Shown here: positions 36,736 to 46,083 of the stretch, piece after piece
Position numbering within the stretch: the first letter of the stretch is position 1
How the letters are laid out: the number at the start of each line of letters is the position of its first letter
DNA from: Peribacillus frigoritolerans
GTDB lineage: Bacteria; Bacillota; Bacilli; Bacillales; DSM-1321
Assembly: GCF_001636405.1 (NCBI RefSeq)
Contig: NZ_KV440950.1
Location: forward strand, 1,511,712 to 1,575,711
Length of the DNA: 64,000 bases
Direction: 5' to 3'
The notes under the pieces: generated by a model
Seen by the model: the letters and a program-made list of their open reading frames with translations, nothing else
The model's database searches: none
What the model was told of the DNA's origin: nothing
Program-made: the position numbers and the translations under genes

Positions 36736-37038
36736 ATGGTGTTAAGAGTGATTTGGGAATTATTTCGTATAATCACCATTATTTTCGTTATTGGAATGAT
36801 TATGGGGCTCGTCATTCATTCAATCTATGCGATTTTTGGAATAACCGTAGAGAATACCACGGGCGGATGGATCGTTGGTATGGCAATTTTTCCATTACTT
36901 TATGTACTCTATAAAAACCGGCTTCAATTTTCAGGTTTCTATAAAAATGGCAAACAAGTAAAACTTTCAAACAGGACAACTACTATACTGCTTTGCTCCT
37001 CTGTGTTAATGTTGACGGTTGCCCCTTTATTTCGCTAA
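36736..37038 (+). CDS. Small membrane protein, unknown function
   Basis: A 100-aa protein with three predicted helices (about residues 7-35, 40-60 and 80-98). The ATG at 36736 after AGCAGGTGAA is preferred; upstream in-frame starts overlap the lia terminator. No family recognised. Confidence 0.65.
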   Translation: MVLRVIWELFRIITIIFVIGMIMGLVIHSIYAIFGITVENTTGGWIVGMAIFPLLYVLYKNRLQFSGFYKNGKQVKLSNRTTTILLCSSVLMLTVAPLFR

Positions 37039-37045
37039 CGGATGT

Positions 37046-37082
37046 AAAAAGAGCATGTTTTATTCAAAACATGCTCTTTTTT
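37046..37082. terminator. Bidirectional terminator
   Basis: AAAAAGAGCATGTTTT-ATTC-AAAACATGCTCTTTTT, perfect stem between convergent genes. Confidence 0.9.
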
Positions 37083-37098
37083 ATACCGTTTTTTTAGA

Positions 37099-38262
37099 TT
37101 ATACAGCTTCCTCTGCGGTATCGAGCCTCGTTCCGTATATCCGATAAAGAACCAAAGCGAATACCATTCCTATAAAGGAGATGAAGGAAATGAACAAGTA
37201 AAGGGTCTTCCCGCCATATGCTCCATATATGGCTCCGCCTATATAAGATGCAATGATTCCCGAAACCCCGAAGAATAGCAGCGCCAGTACGGTCTGGCCT
37301 GTGGCACGCCATTCCACTGGAACAATCCGGTATAGATATTGGATGGCCGCCGAGTAGAAAATCGGGAAAGTCAATAGCTGCATGATTTGCAAATAAGCTA
37401 ATAGCTGTGGATCGGTAATCCACGCAGAGACGAAATAACGGATAAAGAAAAATGCTGCTGCAAACGAAATGATGATGATTTCCTTACCTTTGCGCAGCCA
37501 CCAAAAGCTTAGGGCGAATACAACGATTTCACTTCCCGCCGCCAAGAACCAGGTCAAGCCTACAAGCTTGGCACTTCCTCCAAGTTCCCGGATATATACT
37601 CCAAGGAAGGTATCGTTCATCCTTGCTGGAACAGCACAGATAAAGACCAATAACAGAAAGAGAAGCGTCTCTTTATTGCTGAAAAAATGCTTAAGGCTGC
37701 TTAAGGTGACAGGTTTCCCTGAAACGGGAGCATCAGGCATCATCCAGCTGACGATGAAGCTGATCAAACCTATGCCTGCAAAAAGGAATGCAAGACTGTT
37801 AGCTCCGAAATATGACATAACATAGCCGGTGATCAGCGATATGACCGCATAACCCAATGCACCATATGTCCGGATGGAGCCGTAGCTGATCCCGGATTTC
37901 TCTGCCATCGTAAAATTGAGGCTTTCCGTCAGGGGATCGATCGGCATCAAAAAGAAATATAGCAGCATGGCAAACAGGATGAGCTGAAGATAACTGCTTG
38001 AATCATAGAGGAAATAACCGATTACGCTCGAGAAAAAGATGAGTAACAGCAGGACTTTTCGTATAGTCCTTGTTTTGTCGCTGATCATTCCCCATAAAGG
38101 CTGGGTAATGAGGGTGACAAAACCTCCTGTACCGATGATGAATCCGATTTGGGCTGGACGCAAACCTTGATCAGCCAGATAGACTGGGAGAAACGGAATG
38201 AAAATGGCAAGCAGTCCAAAATATAAAAAGTTAAAACTCTTTAATAATCGTATTGCTTTCAT
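37099..38262 (-). CDS. MFS transporter (MFS_1-like, HcaT/YwbF-type)
   Basis: A 387-aa permease with 12 predicted helices. The N-terminal FYFGLLAIFIPFLPVYLADQGL, the motif MISDKTRTIRK after helix 2 and GSIRTYGALGYAV in helix 5 are typical of the MFS_1-like group, which includes nucleoside and phenylpropionate permeases. Substrate unknown. Single gene on the minus strand. Confidence 0.87.
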   Translation of the reverse strand: MKAIRLLKSFNFLYFGLLAIFIPFLPVYLADQGLRPAQIGFIIGTGGFVTLITQPLWGMISDKTRTIRKVLLLLIFFSSVIGYFLYDSSSYLQLILFAMLLYFFLMPIDPLTESLNFTMAEKSGISYGSIRTYGALGYAVISLITGYVMSYFGANSLAFLFAGIGLISFIVSWMMPDAPVSGKPVTLSSLKHFFSNKETLLFLLLVFICAVPARMNDTFLGVYIRELGGSAKLVGLTWFLAAGSEIVVFALSFWWLRKGKEIIIISFAAAFFFIRYFVSAWITDPQLLAYLQIMQLLTFPIFYSAAIQYLYRIVPVEWRATGQTVLALLFFGVSGIIASYIGGAIYGAYGGKTLYLFISFISFIGMVFALVLYRIYGTRLDTAEEAV

Positions 38263-38450
38263 AAAAAATATGATACCTCACGTGTTCTATAGAGTGGATT
38301 GATTTCAGACCATGTTATTGTATCATTGATGACAGAATTTGAAAAAATAGTTTTAAAATAGATTTGGTTTCGAGGGTAAATCTCACTTTTAAAAAATGGA
38401 TGTAAATGATAGAATTAACACTTATTGTTAATTGAAGAGGGTGGTAATTC

Positions 38451-38684
38451 ATGGACCAGGACACAAAAGTGATACAAGAGTTGCAGCAATTGAAGCAAAA
38501 AGTCGGTCATCTTGAAGACTTATTAACGCAGCAACAGAATAAAAAGGAAAAAGCAGGACCATTTCGAATCTTCCTGGACGCAGTAGGCTCAATGCTATTT
38601 GGGTTAATTGTTGTAGGACCGGTTATAGTGATTGCGGTTGGGGTTCTGATGGTGGCTGCATCATGGTTAGGGATGGTGTTTTAA
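38451..38684 (+). CDS. Small coiled-coil membrane protein
   Basis: A 77-aa protein. Residues 5-30 form a Gln/Leu-rich coiled coil (VIQELQQLKQKVGHLEDLL) and residues 42-75 one or two hydrophobic helices. RBS GAAGAGGGTGG precedes the ATG. Could be a small scaffold or stress protein; no family recognised. Confidence 0.65.
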   Translation: MDQDTKVIQELQQLKQKVGHLEDLLTQQQNKKEKAGPFRIFLDAVGSMLFGLIVVGPVIVIAVGVLMVAASWLGMVF

Positions 38685-38842
38685 ACATTTAGGAGAGTCT
38701 AGGCTTTTATGAATATATTGATTTGATTAGGTGACCAGTAGGAATTATTGATGATGGATAGGGACAGGATTTTTTCTATTTTTATTCGCGTCGAATGTAT
38801 GATTTAAGTATTGCATCTTTTCTTAAAAGGGGGATTTTTAAA

Positions 38843-39331
38843 GTGAAAGTAGTGCTACCTTTTGCAATAGCCATGATTGCACTTACAGGGTGTTCTGCAA
38901 TAGCCGATAATGGAACCAGTGAATTGAAATGGTATAAAACCAAAGAAGAAACGATTAATCATGGCATTAAAGAAGAAAAGATGAAAAAAGAAGATATCAT
39001 TGGAGAAGTTAGTGAAAACGGGGAAACATTTGTTATTTATAAGAAACAATTTGAAGAAGGCTTGGGAGTAGGGGTATCAAGCATAAGTGAGCAAGAAGGA
39101 AAGTTTGCTTGGTATGACCCTGATCAAGATGTTCTTGTTAAAAACGATAAAGTCAAAAAGTATTCCTCCCAGATCAGTTGGGGAACAACAACACAATCAG
39201 GAAAGGATTTTACAATTTACACTGGATTAAGTGAAGATCAAAGTCCTATCGTTAAAACACAAACTAGTGAAGTAAGCCCTGCAATAGACAAGAAAAGTGG
39301 GATTTATTTCTATATAGAACCTGCTAAATAA
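38843..39331 (+). CDS. Putative lipoprotein
   Basis: A 162-aa exported protein. The signal peptide ends in the lipobox LTGC (Cys about residue 16), so it is anchored to the outer face of the membrane. The mature part is charged and rich in Lys/Glu/Ser; no domain recognised. The GTG at 38843 follows AAAAGGGGGATT; the longer frame upstream has no RBS. Confidence 0.75.
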   Translation: MKVVLPFAIAMIALTGCSAIADNGTSELKWYKTKEETINHGIKEEKMKKEDIIGEVSENGETFVIYKKQFEEGLGVGVSSISEQEGKFAWYDPDQDVLVKNDKVKKYSSQISWGTTTQSGKDFTIYTGLSEDQSPIVKTQTSEVSPAIDKKSGIYFYIEPAK

Positions 39332-39610
39332 GTCATAAGAACATTTGTTGAGTTTACGAAACTACTGGTAAATTGAGGGTATCCATAAAGGGCACTCTTT
39401 GTCTTTAGGAAACCTTGCAAATATGCTTCAACCATCATGGGTTTCTTCATTTTCATCTTTTAAGACTATCTAACACATGATTCTGCAGCCGCAGGATGTT
39501 CCTTAAGTGCGATTGAATTTGTATATTATTTGTCCGCCAGTATCCTAATAATTGGATCAAGGGCTTTCACGATTTCCCCTCATTTATTTCTTTGAAAATA
39601 TTATCCTAAG
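39332..39610. other. Intergenic stretch, nothing firm
   Basis: No gene with a proper start is seen. On the minus strand a GTG after ATGAGGGG (about 39571) opens a 14-codon frame, and the same frame after its stop still reads a protein-like segment. It may be a decayed short gene. Confidence 0.3.
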
Positions 39611-39617
39611 AAAGTTA

Positions 39618-39646
39618 TTGACAAATTTACCTTGAGTCCGTATAGT
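39618..39646 (+). promoter_or_regulatory. Promoter of the T-box leader
   Basis: TTGACA, 17-bp spacer, TATAGT. One of the best sigma-A type promoters in the window. Confidence 0.8.
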
Positions 39647-39689
39647 ATGGGATATTATTAAAAATATTCAGATATAATTTTTCAAACGC

Positions 39690-39957
39690 AATGAACAGGA
39701 GTAGTAAAAGCTCATTATTCGGTGAAGAGAGCTGCGGGTTGGTGCAACGCAGTCCAATGATACTTTGAACTTGCCTGGGAGTGGTAAAGCGAAAGATAGG
39801 AATGATTCCATTCTTTTGTTTTAACGATTGACCTTCGTTACCAGGTTTTTAAAGCAGGGTTCTTTAAAGAGCCAATAAGAGTGGTACCGCGGTAAGCTTA
39901 AGGCATATCGTCTCTTTCTTCATTTGATTATGAAGGAAGAGACGATATGCTTTTTTT
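39690..39957 (+). promoter_or_regulatory. T-box riboswitch, leucine-type specifier
   Basis: Stem I (CAGG / CCTG base, AGTAGTA on the 5' side of the specifier loop, AAAG-CATT / AATG-CTTT above it) and the T-box core AAGAGTGGTACCGCGG (39877-39892) are clear. The specifier-loop 3' strand GAACTTG gives codon CTT (39770-39772) followed by a purine: leucine. The terminator is the long stem GCATATCGTCTCTT / AAGAGACGATATGC (39903-39950) with seven T residues. Uncharged tRNA-Leu would prevent termination and switch on the downstream permease. Confidence 0.92.
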
Positions 39958-39977
39958 GATTTTTGGGAGGTAAGGAT

Positions 39978-41327
39978 ATGGAAACGGACAAACGGAATTT
40001 ACAGAGGACAATGACTTCAAGGCATATTACGATGATGGCATTAGGCGGTGCCATCGGGGCAGGTTTATTTAAAGGAAGCAGTTCAGCCATTGATATGGCA
40101 GGCCCTTCCGTAATCATTGCGTACTTGATAGGAGGCATCATCCTATTATTCATCATGCAAGGTTTAGCTGAAATGGCGGTCCGCAATAGCGGTGCACGAA
40201 CATTCAGGGATTTGGTCCAATCGATCTTAGGAAAGTATCCTGCCTATTTCCTGGATTGGATTTATTGGAAAATGTGGGTGTTGAATATAGCGGCCGAATC
40301 AGTGGTTGCGGCGATTTTCCTTCAATATTGGCTGCCCGGATATCCAATCTGGATATTGGCATTAGCTGTTTCGGTTTTGGTTACTGCGGTTAACTTGCTG
40401 TCGGTGAAGGTTTTTGCTGAAACGGAGTACTGGCTTGCTTTAATTAAGATTACGGTCATCATTGTGTTCATCATGGCTGGATTATTGTTGCTGCTCGTTA
40501 CTTTTGGTGATCATACCGCGGTCGGTTTTTCTAACTTGACCGAACATGGCGGTTTCTTTCCGAATGGATCTACAGGTTTGATTACGGCGATGCTGGTGGT
40601 AATCTATTCATATGGCGGTACGGAAATCATCGGGGTCACATTAGCTGAAACGAAAAATCCTGAAAAAGTGGTTCCAAAGGCCGTTCGCAGTACATTGGTC
40701 AGGATCATTTCTTTCTATATCATTCCTTTTTTCATCATCGTTAGCTTAATTCCTTGGAACGAAGTAAACGGGGTGAAGGAAAGTCCATTTGTAATGGTCT
40801 TTCAAATGATCGGGATTCCAGGTGCCGACCATATCATGAATGCCGTCGTTCTATTAGCGATCATATCATCGATGAACTCCGGGTTGTATGGTTCATCCCG
40901 CGTTCTGTATACACAAGCCGTGGATGGTCGCGTTCCGATAATCTTTTCCCGTTTATCCAAGAAGAAAGTACCTGTTCCCGCAATCTTAATGTGTACTTCC
41001 GCTTTATATGGCGGTGTATTGATTTCCTTATTTGCTGGAAGCAAGACCTTCGATTTCCTAATGGGTTCGCTTGGATATACCGTATTATTCATCTGGTTGA
41101 TCATTGCTTTCGCCCATTTGAAATCACGTAAACAACAGTCCGGAAAAACAAGTGCCTATAGGGTAAAATGGTTCCCGTATACGACTTGGGCTGCGATCAT
41201 CGCTTTAATAACGATCCTGATCGGAATCATTTTCACGACATCCATAGTCGTTACGATCATTACTCTTTGCATCTACATCTTCATTTCCTTAACGTATGTA
41301 TGGAAAAAACGCCATAACAAAATCTAG
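39978..41327 (+). CDS. Amino-acid permease under T-box control (probable leucine permease)
   Basis: A 449-aa, 12-helix AAT-family permease (MMALGGAIGAGLFKGSSSAI, then YGGTEIIGVTLAETKNPEKV). The leucine-type T-box in its leader makes branched-chain or leucine uptake likely; B. subtilis YvbW is a comparable T-box-controlled permease. The ATG at 39978 follows GGGAGGTAAGG. Single gene, ending before a hairpin at 41376-41400. Confidence 0.92.
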   Translation: METDKRNLQRTMTSRHITMMALGGAIGAGLFKGSSSAIDMAGPSVIIAYLIGGIILLFIMQGLAEMAVRNSGARTFRDLVQSILGKYPAYFLDWIYWKMWVLNIAAESVVAAIFLQYWLPGYPIWILALAVSVLVTAVNLLSVKVFAETEYWLALIKITVIIVFIMAGLLLLLVTFGDHTAVGFSNLTEHGGFFPNGSTGLITAMLVVIYSYGGTEIIGVTLAETKNPEKVVPKAVRSTLVRIISFYIIPFFIIVSLIPWNEVNGVKESPFVMVFQMIGIPGADHIMNAVVLLAIISSMNSGLYGSSRVLYTQAVDGRVPIIFSRLSKKKVPVPAILMCTSALYGGVLISLFAGSKTFDFLMGSLGYTVLFIWLIIAFAHLKSRKQQSGKTSAYRVKWFPYTTWAAIIALITILIGIIFTTSIVVTIITLCIYIFISLTYVWKKRHNKI

Positions 41328-41375
41328 AGATGGCGGAGTGATCACTTTTGCCTTCCCGCATATAAGTTTCATATC

Positions 41376-41400
41376 AAGCCGTGGTATATGCCATGGCTTT
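41376..41400 (+). terminator. Probable terminator of the permease gene
   Basis: AAGCC-TGG / CCA-GGCTT stem with a mixed T-rich tail. Confidence 0.5.
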
Positions 41401-41553
41401 CGTTATGTATTTTAGTCGGATTAAAAGTAAGAGATATCCATTTTACTAGTTCATGAGATTCATTAACTTTAGCGATAAAAGAGTGAATCCAGTGAAAAAT
41501 GTAGTATAATAATCTTTGGAAAAAAACTAATATATTGAAAGCCGGAGCGAGCT

Positions 41554-42210
41554 ATGAAAAACAATTCCATACTATCCTTTCACCCGTTATATTATTTATT
41601 ACTTTTGATGATTACTAGTTCCATCTATTCAATCATCAATCAATCTTCAGGTCATGCTGTCGATGTTACGACTATAATAGATGGGGAGATTCCCTTTATT
41701 AAAGAATTTGCCGTTCCTTATTTACTTTGGTATCCGTATATTTATGGATTGCTGATTTACTATTGCTTTGTTGACCGAAAGCACTATTTCGTCGGATTAG
41801 GCAGTTTGATATCGGGGAAACTTCTCTGTTTTCTTGTATATTGCCTTTGGCAAACGACAGTTCCGCGTCCAGAAGTCGTGGGCAACGATATCTTTGCCCA
41901 GTTAATGCGGCTCATCTATAGTCATGATCAACCTGTCAACTGCCTTCCCAGTATTCATGTACTGACCACATTCATCATGATGATCGTCGCCCATAAGCGG
42001 AAAGAAGAGCACAAATGGGAGTATGCCAGTGTCACTGCATTCGGAACACTGATCATCCTCTCCACGCTATTTACGAAACAGCATGCTGTATTGGACGTAC
42101 TCGCAGGAATCCTCCTTGCATGCGGTGTATATGCAGCCGTCCAGTATACCTTCCATGCGCTACCTGGTTTTCAGGCCAATCATTACGCAGCGAGGCAAAT
42201 TAAAAAGTGA
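41554..42210 (+). CDS. PAP2-family membrane phosphatase
   Basis: A 218-aa protein with about six helices. PAP2 motifs are visible: K...RP around TTVPRPEV, PSIHVL (PSxH) and KQHAVLDVLAG (SxxxxxHxxxD with the nucleophile-aligned His). It probably removes phosphate from a lipid or isoprenoid on the outer face. RBS GCCGGAGCGAG precedes the ATG. Confidence 0.85.
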   Translation: MKNNSILSFHPLYYLLLLMITSSIYSIINQSSGHAVDVTTIIDGEIPFIKEFAVPYLLWYPYIYGLLIYYCFVDRKHYFVGLGSLISGKLLCFLVYCLWQTTVPRPEVVGNDIFAQLMRLIYSHDQPVNCLPSIHVLTTFIMMIVAHKRKEEHKWEYASVTAFGTLIILSTLFTKQHAVLDVLAGILLACGVYAAVQYTFHALPGFQANHYAARQIKK

Positions 42211-42217
42211 CCACAGG

Positions 42218-42278
42218 AAAAAGCCACTGTAAGAATATTCGCTCCCATGAGTTGATATGTTACAGCGGCTTTTTTTTA
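42218..42278 (+). terminator. Terminator of the PAP2 gene
   Basis: AAAAAGCC-CTGTAA / TTACAG-GGCTTTTT stem with a long loop. Confidence 0.7.
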
Positions 42279-42357
42279 TTGAATGATTGGGTATTTATGT
42301 AAATTATATATGGTATTATGTTTTTAATCGAATGGAAACAGTGGAGGGAGGAAAAGA

Positions 42358-43560
42358 ATGCCTTATCATCTTGATCGAATGGCTGAAGACTTGGTTAAAG
42401 CAAAGTTGGAAAATTATTGGCCGGGTTTTGAACTTGTTGCCTATGCCATATATGACAAGAGTAATGTTTATCTATTTAATCATCCTAAATTCAGTAACAA
42501 TCCACCATGTACATATCATATTTTAAAGTGGGATACCGAGTTTGCTGCTGACACAATCATTATGTATGAAGAATATCCCACTGCAATTGTTAATATGGAT
42601 CACTATAAGGAATATGAAGAATTGTTTTCAATAGCGGTTCATGAATTGTTTCACGGCTATCAATATATAAAGGATGAAAAACGGTTTCCCGATGAAATAA
42701 TGGGAATCACATATCCGCTGTCAAAAGAAAATGTGGAATTAAGAAATCAGGAACGTACAAATCTTTATTGTGCAATGTTGGAAAATAATTTAATAAAGAA
42801 GAAACAATACCTTAATGCTTTCATTGCATTAAGGGAAAAAAGAGCAGTCAAGATTGAAGAGTGCCTAACATATGAAAATTTGATTGAAACCATCGAGGGA
42901 CCTGCGTGGTATGTCGAATTGAAGGCTTACTCGGAAAAAAGCCCGCTTGATTACGATTCAGTATTAAAAAAGTATGCACAACAACTAACAAACAAATATG
43001 AATCTACTTCTCGTATTAGAAGAAGTTGTTATAGTTCCGGTTTATTTATGTGTTTGTTACTGGATGAGCTTTCACCAGGGTGGATGGAAAGTTTTTTTGA
43101 TAGAGAAGATACATTATATGACCTATTAAAACAGCAGTCCGGTGACTATATGGAGCATTCAATGGCTGATGTGAAAATAAGTCCTGAAACAGAGGAAGTC
43201 ATTAATTTTGCTATGGAAAAGAGAATGAAAGCATTTGAAGAGTTTAATAAACAAGCAGGAATTCATATATATATAGAAGGGAAAATAACTGCTGAATCCT
43301 ATGACCCGATGAATATCATTCCATTAGAAGATAGACTTTTACATAAGAGCTTTATAAAAGTAAGAATGAACAATGAAGATTTTCTTATTCAACAACCGGT
43401 TATTGCCCATGTTGATCATGGAATTCAAAATATAAATAAATTACATCTGATAATAGAGAATGAACCATTTGAAACCAATGATTCGCTAACCATTGATGGT
43501 GTTGGAGAAATAAAGGGAAGATATAAGAAACAAGAAAATATTTGGCATGTACTTATTTAG
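42358..43560 (+). CDS. Putative zinc metallopeptidase-like protein, unknown
   Basis: A 400-aa cytoplasmic-looking protein without a recognised name. AVHELFHGYQ (about residues 96-105) is an HExxH motif, and EGPAWYVELKAY (about 180-191) could supply the third ligand, the pattern of gluzincin metallopeptidases. The last 120 residues look beta-rich with SLTIDGVGEIKGRYKK at the end. The gene is AT-richer than its neighbours. RBS GGAGGGAGGAAAAGA precedes the ATG. Without structure-based comparison I leave the activity open. Confidence 0.65.
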   Translation: MPYHLDRMAEDLVKAKLENYWPGFELVAYAIYDKSNVYLFNHPKFSNNPPCTYHILKWDTEFAADTIIMYEEYPTAIVNMDHYKEYEELFSIAVHELFHGYQYIKDEKRFPDEIMGITYPLSKENVELRNQERTNLYCAMLENNLIKKKQYLNAFIALREKRAVKIEECLTYENLIETIEGPAWYVELKAYSEKSPLDYDSVLKKYAQQLTNKYESTSRIRRSCYSSGLFMCLLLDELSPGWMESFFDREDTLYDLLKQQSGDYMEHSMADVKISPETEEVINFAMEKRMKAFEEFNKQAGIHIYIEGKITAESYDPMNIIPLEDRLLHKSFIKVRMNNEDFLIQQPVIAHVDHGIQNINKLHLIIENEPFETNDSLTIDGVGEIKGRYKKQENIWHVLI

Positions 43561-43644
43561 AATGAATTTTATCTTAACTGGGTTTCAAGCATCAATCCCT
43601 AATTTTTGCACCAAGAATTTTGGTTGAATTGAATGTACAGCCTA

Positions 43645-43691
43645 TAAAAAAGCATCGAACCTCCCATGACAGGAAGTCCGATGCTTTTTTC
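43645..43691. terminator. Bidirectional terminator
   Basis: AAAAAAGCATCG / CGATGCTTTTTT stem between convergent genes. Confidence 0.85.
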
Positions 43692-43693
43692 TT

Positions 43694-45082
43694 TTACATT
43701 TCAGCTTCAATTTTCAAAGATGTTTCTTCGCTGAACTGTTCTTTATCCAGGTCGCCCGTTATTTTACTAGTCAGAATACCGGAAGTCATGCTTCCGCTGA
43801 CATTCACGGCCGTTCTGCCCATATCGATCAATGGCTCGACGGAAATCAACAGGCCGGCCAAGGCGATTGGCAGGTTCATTGCAGATAATACAAGGATGGC
43901 AGCGAATGTTGCTCCTCCGCCTACACCTGCAACCCCGAAAGAACTAATGGCCACGATGGCAATCAACATGGCGATAAAGGAAGGATCTAGCGGGTTGATC
44001 CCAACCGTTGGAGCGATCATGACCGCTAACATGGCCGGATAGATTCCGGCACAGCCGTTTTGACCGATCGACAAGCCGAAGGATCCGGCAAAGTTGGCAA
44101 TACCTTCGGACACCCCTAGTTGTTTCTGTGTTTGGATGTTCAATGGCAGAGCACCAGCACTTGTTCTTGAAGTGAAGGCAAACGATAATACTGGGAAAGC
44201 TTTTCTCAAATATACGATTGGATTCAATCCTGCAAGCATCAGCAATAGCAAATGGATAAGGAACATGACAATCAGGGCCACATATGAGGCACCTACGAAT
44301 TTCCCTAATTTCAGGATGGCATCCAAATCACTCGTAGCTACCGTCTTCGTCATGATCGCCAAGATCCCGTAAGGTGTTAAACGCAGGATCAATGTTACTA
44401 CGCGCATGATGATGCTGTGCAATGTATCTACTATTTTAGCAAAAAATTCAGCATGTTCAGGCTGTTTCCTTTTGACTCCTAAATAGGCAATCCCAAGAAA
44501 TGCAGCAAAAATTACAACGGAAATGGTTGATGTCGGACGTGCACCCGTTAAATCAAGGAACGGATTGGACGGAATCAATTCAAGAATTTGCTGCGGCATC
44601 GTTTTATCCTGAATCGTACCGTATGTTTCCGATATTTGATCCCCGCGGCTTAACTCCGCTTCCCCTTGCTCAATTTGTACGGCTTCCAAATTGAAAACAG
44701 TTGCCGATGTGATCCCGACAGCTGCTGCAATCGCAGTCGTTCCAAGCAGGATTCCGATGATCAGGACACTGATCTTTCCAATATTGCTAGTCAGTTTCAA
44801 TCTTGTGAATGCGGATAAGATTGAAATGAAGACAAGCGGCATGACGATCATTTGCAGGAACTTGACATAGCCGGAACCTACAATGTTAAACCAATCGACC
44901 GATTTAACGATCGCCTCTGACTGAGGTTCATAGAAATACTGCAAAAGAAGTCCGAATACAATTCCTAAACCAAGTCCAGTAAAGACCCTTTTTGTAAAGG
45001 AAATATGCTTCTTATTCATGTAAAATAAAACGCCTAAAAGAACGAGCATTATGGCAAGATTTAAAAACACATAACCAATCAT
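43694..45082 (-). CDS. tcyP: L-cystine/dicarboxylate:sodium symporter (TcyP)
   Basis: A 462-aa DAACS-family symporter, the length of B. subtilis TcyP. Family motifs: KFLQMIVMPLVFISI in helix 3, AFTSRTSAGALPLNI (the serine-rich re-entrant loop, hairpin 1) and GQNGCAGIYPAMLAVM (hairpin 2, with the unmatched Asn-Gly-Cys typical of TcyP instead of the MDG of dicarboxylate carriers). It takes up cystine. Single gene on the minus strand, RBS AGGAGGAATATA. Confidence 0.92.
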   Translation of the reverse strand: MIGYVFLNLAIMLVLLGVLFYMNKKHISFTKRVFTGLGLGIVFGLLLQYFYEPQSEAIVKSVDWFNIVGSGYVKFLQMIVMPLVFISILSAFTRLKLTSNIGKISVLIIGILLGTTAIAAAVGITSATVFNLEAVQIEQGEAELSRGDQISETYGTIQDKTMPQQILELIPSNPFLDLTGARPTSTISVVIFAAFLGIAYLGVKRKQPEHAEFFAKIVDTLHSIIMRVVTLILRLTPYGILAIMTKTVATSDLDAILKLGKFVGASYVALIVMFLIHLLLLMLAGLNPIVYLRKAFPVLSFAFTSRTSAGALPLNIQTQKQLGVSEGIANFAGSFGLSIGQNGCAGIYPAMLAVMIAPTVGINPLDPSFIAMLIAIVAISSFGVAGVGGGATFAAILVLSAMNLPIALAGLLISVEPLIDMGRTAVNVSGSMTSGILTSKITGDLDKEQFSEETSLKIEAEM

Positions 45083-45362
45083 ATATATTCCTCCTAATTC
45101 CGATTAACCAAATGAGAATAATAAATATCTGAAGCCTATGATACATCATCCGCTGATTTTTTACCAGAAGAAAATAATTTATTTTTGACTTTTCAAGTAA
45201 TTCATGTATTTATCTTTATTCAGGAACTGGATTTGAGGGAACTATAAAGGGATGCTGGGTCAAGCTAGGGTAAAAATCTTCATCTATATTATTATCAGGA
45301 AGGATAAGCCCTTTGTTTTCTTGAATGATATATGCTTAGCGTTTTTTTGAAAGGGTGAAAGA

Positions 45363-45875
45363 ATGATGGATATATACATTGACAGGCTTAATGAACGGGA
45401 TGCACAGGCGTTATTTGCATTTGAATGCAATAATAGAAGGTTTTTCGAACAAACGGTCCCAGGACGGGGTGATGATTATTATAGCTTTGGAACGTTTGGA
45501 ATCAGGCATAAGGAATTATTAAAAGAACAAGAAGAGGCCATCTCCTCTTTTTATTTGATTAAGGATGGTTCAGGCAGAATCGTCGGCAGGATTAATCTTG
45601 TGGATATCGACCCCATCAAGGGTACGGCTCATGTCGGTTATAGAATCGGTGAAGCGTTTACGCAAAAAGGGATTGCGAATGAAGCTTTAAAGCTTTTGAT
45701 GAAGCTGGCGCCGGATTTGAAAGTGACTCAAATAAAGGCCAAAACGACAAGTGACAATATCGCCTCCCAAAAGGTTTTGTTGAAAAACGGTTTTGAACGG
45801 ATTTCGATTAATGAGGAAATTAGTGCGGATTCGGGTCAAAAGCTAACATTCTTCCATTATAGTAGCAACCTTTAA
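45363..45875 (+). CDS. GNAT acetyltransferase, RimJ/RimL-like
   Basis: A 170-aa acetyltransferase. The N-terminal RLNERDAQALFAFE and the acetyl-CoA segment GYRIGEAFTQKGIANEAL (about residues 89-106) fit the RimJ/RimL subgroup, which acetylates ribosomal proteins or small amines. RBS AAAGGGTGAAAG precedes the ATG. Single gene; substrate unknown. Confidence 0.87.
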   Translation: MMDIYIDRLNERDAQALFAFECNNRRFFEQTVPGRGDDYYSFGTFGIRHKELLKEQEEAISSFYLIKDGSGRIVGRINLVDIDPIKGTAHVGYRIGEAFTQKGIANEALKLLMKLAPDLKVTQIKAKTTSDNIASQKVLLKNGFERISINEEISADSGQKLTFFHYSSNL

Positions 45876-45942
45876 ATCCATTTCCTTCTATATAATAGAA
45901 CGCATTCCATTTTTTAATTGTGAAAAGAGGGGGAGGAAGCGG

Positions 45943-45969
45943 ATGTCACAGAAAGGACCTTCCCTGTAA
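45943..45969 (+). CDS. Possible 8-codon leader peptide
   Basis: ATG after GGGGGAGGAAGCGG, encoding MSQKGPSL, in the gap before the VOC gene. The RBS is unusually strong for such a short frame. Function, if any, unknown. Confidence 0.2.
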   Translation: MSQKGPSL

Positions 45970-46083
45970 ACTAACCGAGGATAGACCGCTTGATGGTCGC
46001 AAAGGACTTAAGAGTAAATAATTGCGAGATATTTTCCCGGCAAAAGAGTTCGTTTACTTAAAAGGAAGAAAGGAGAATCTAAT

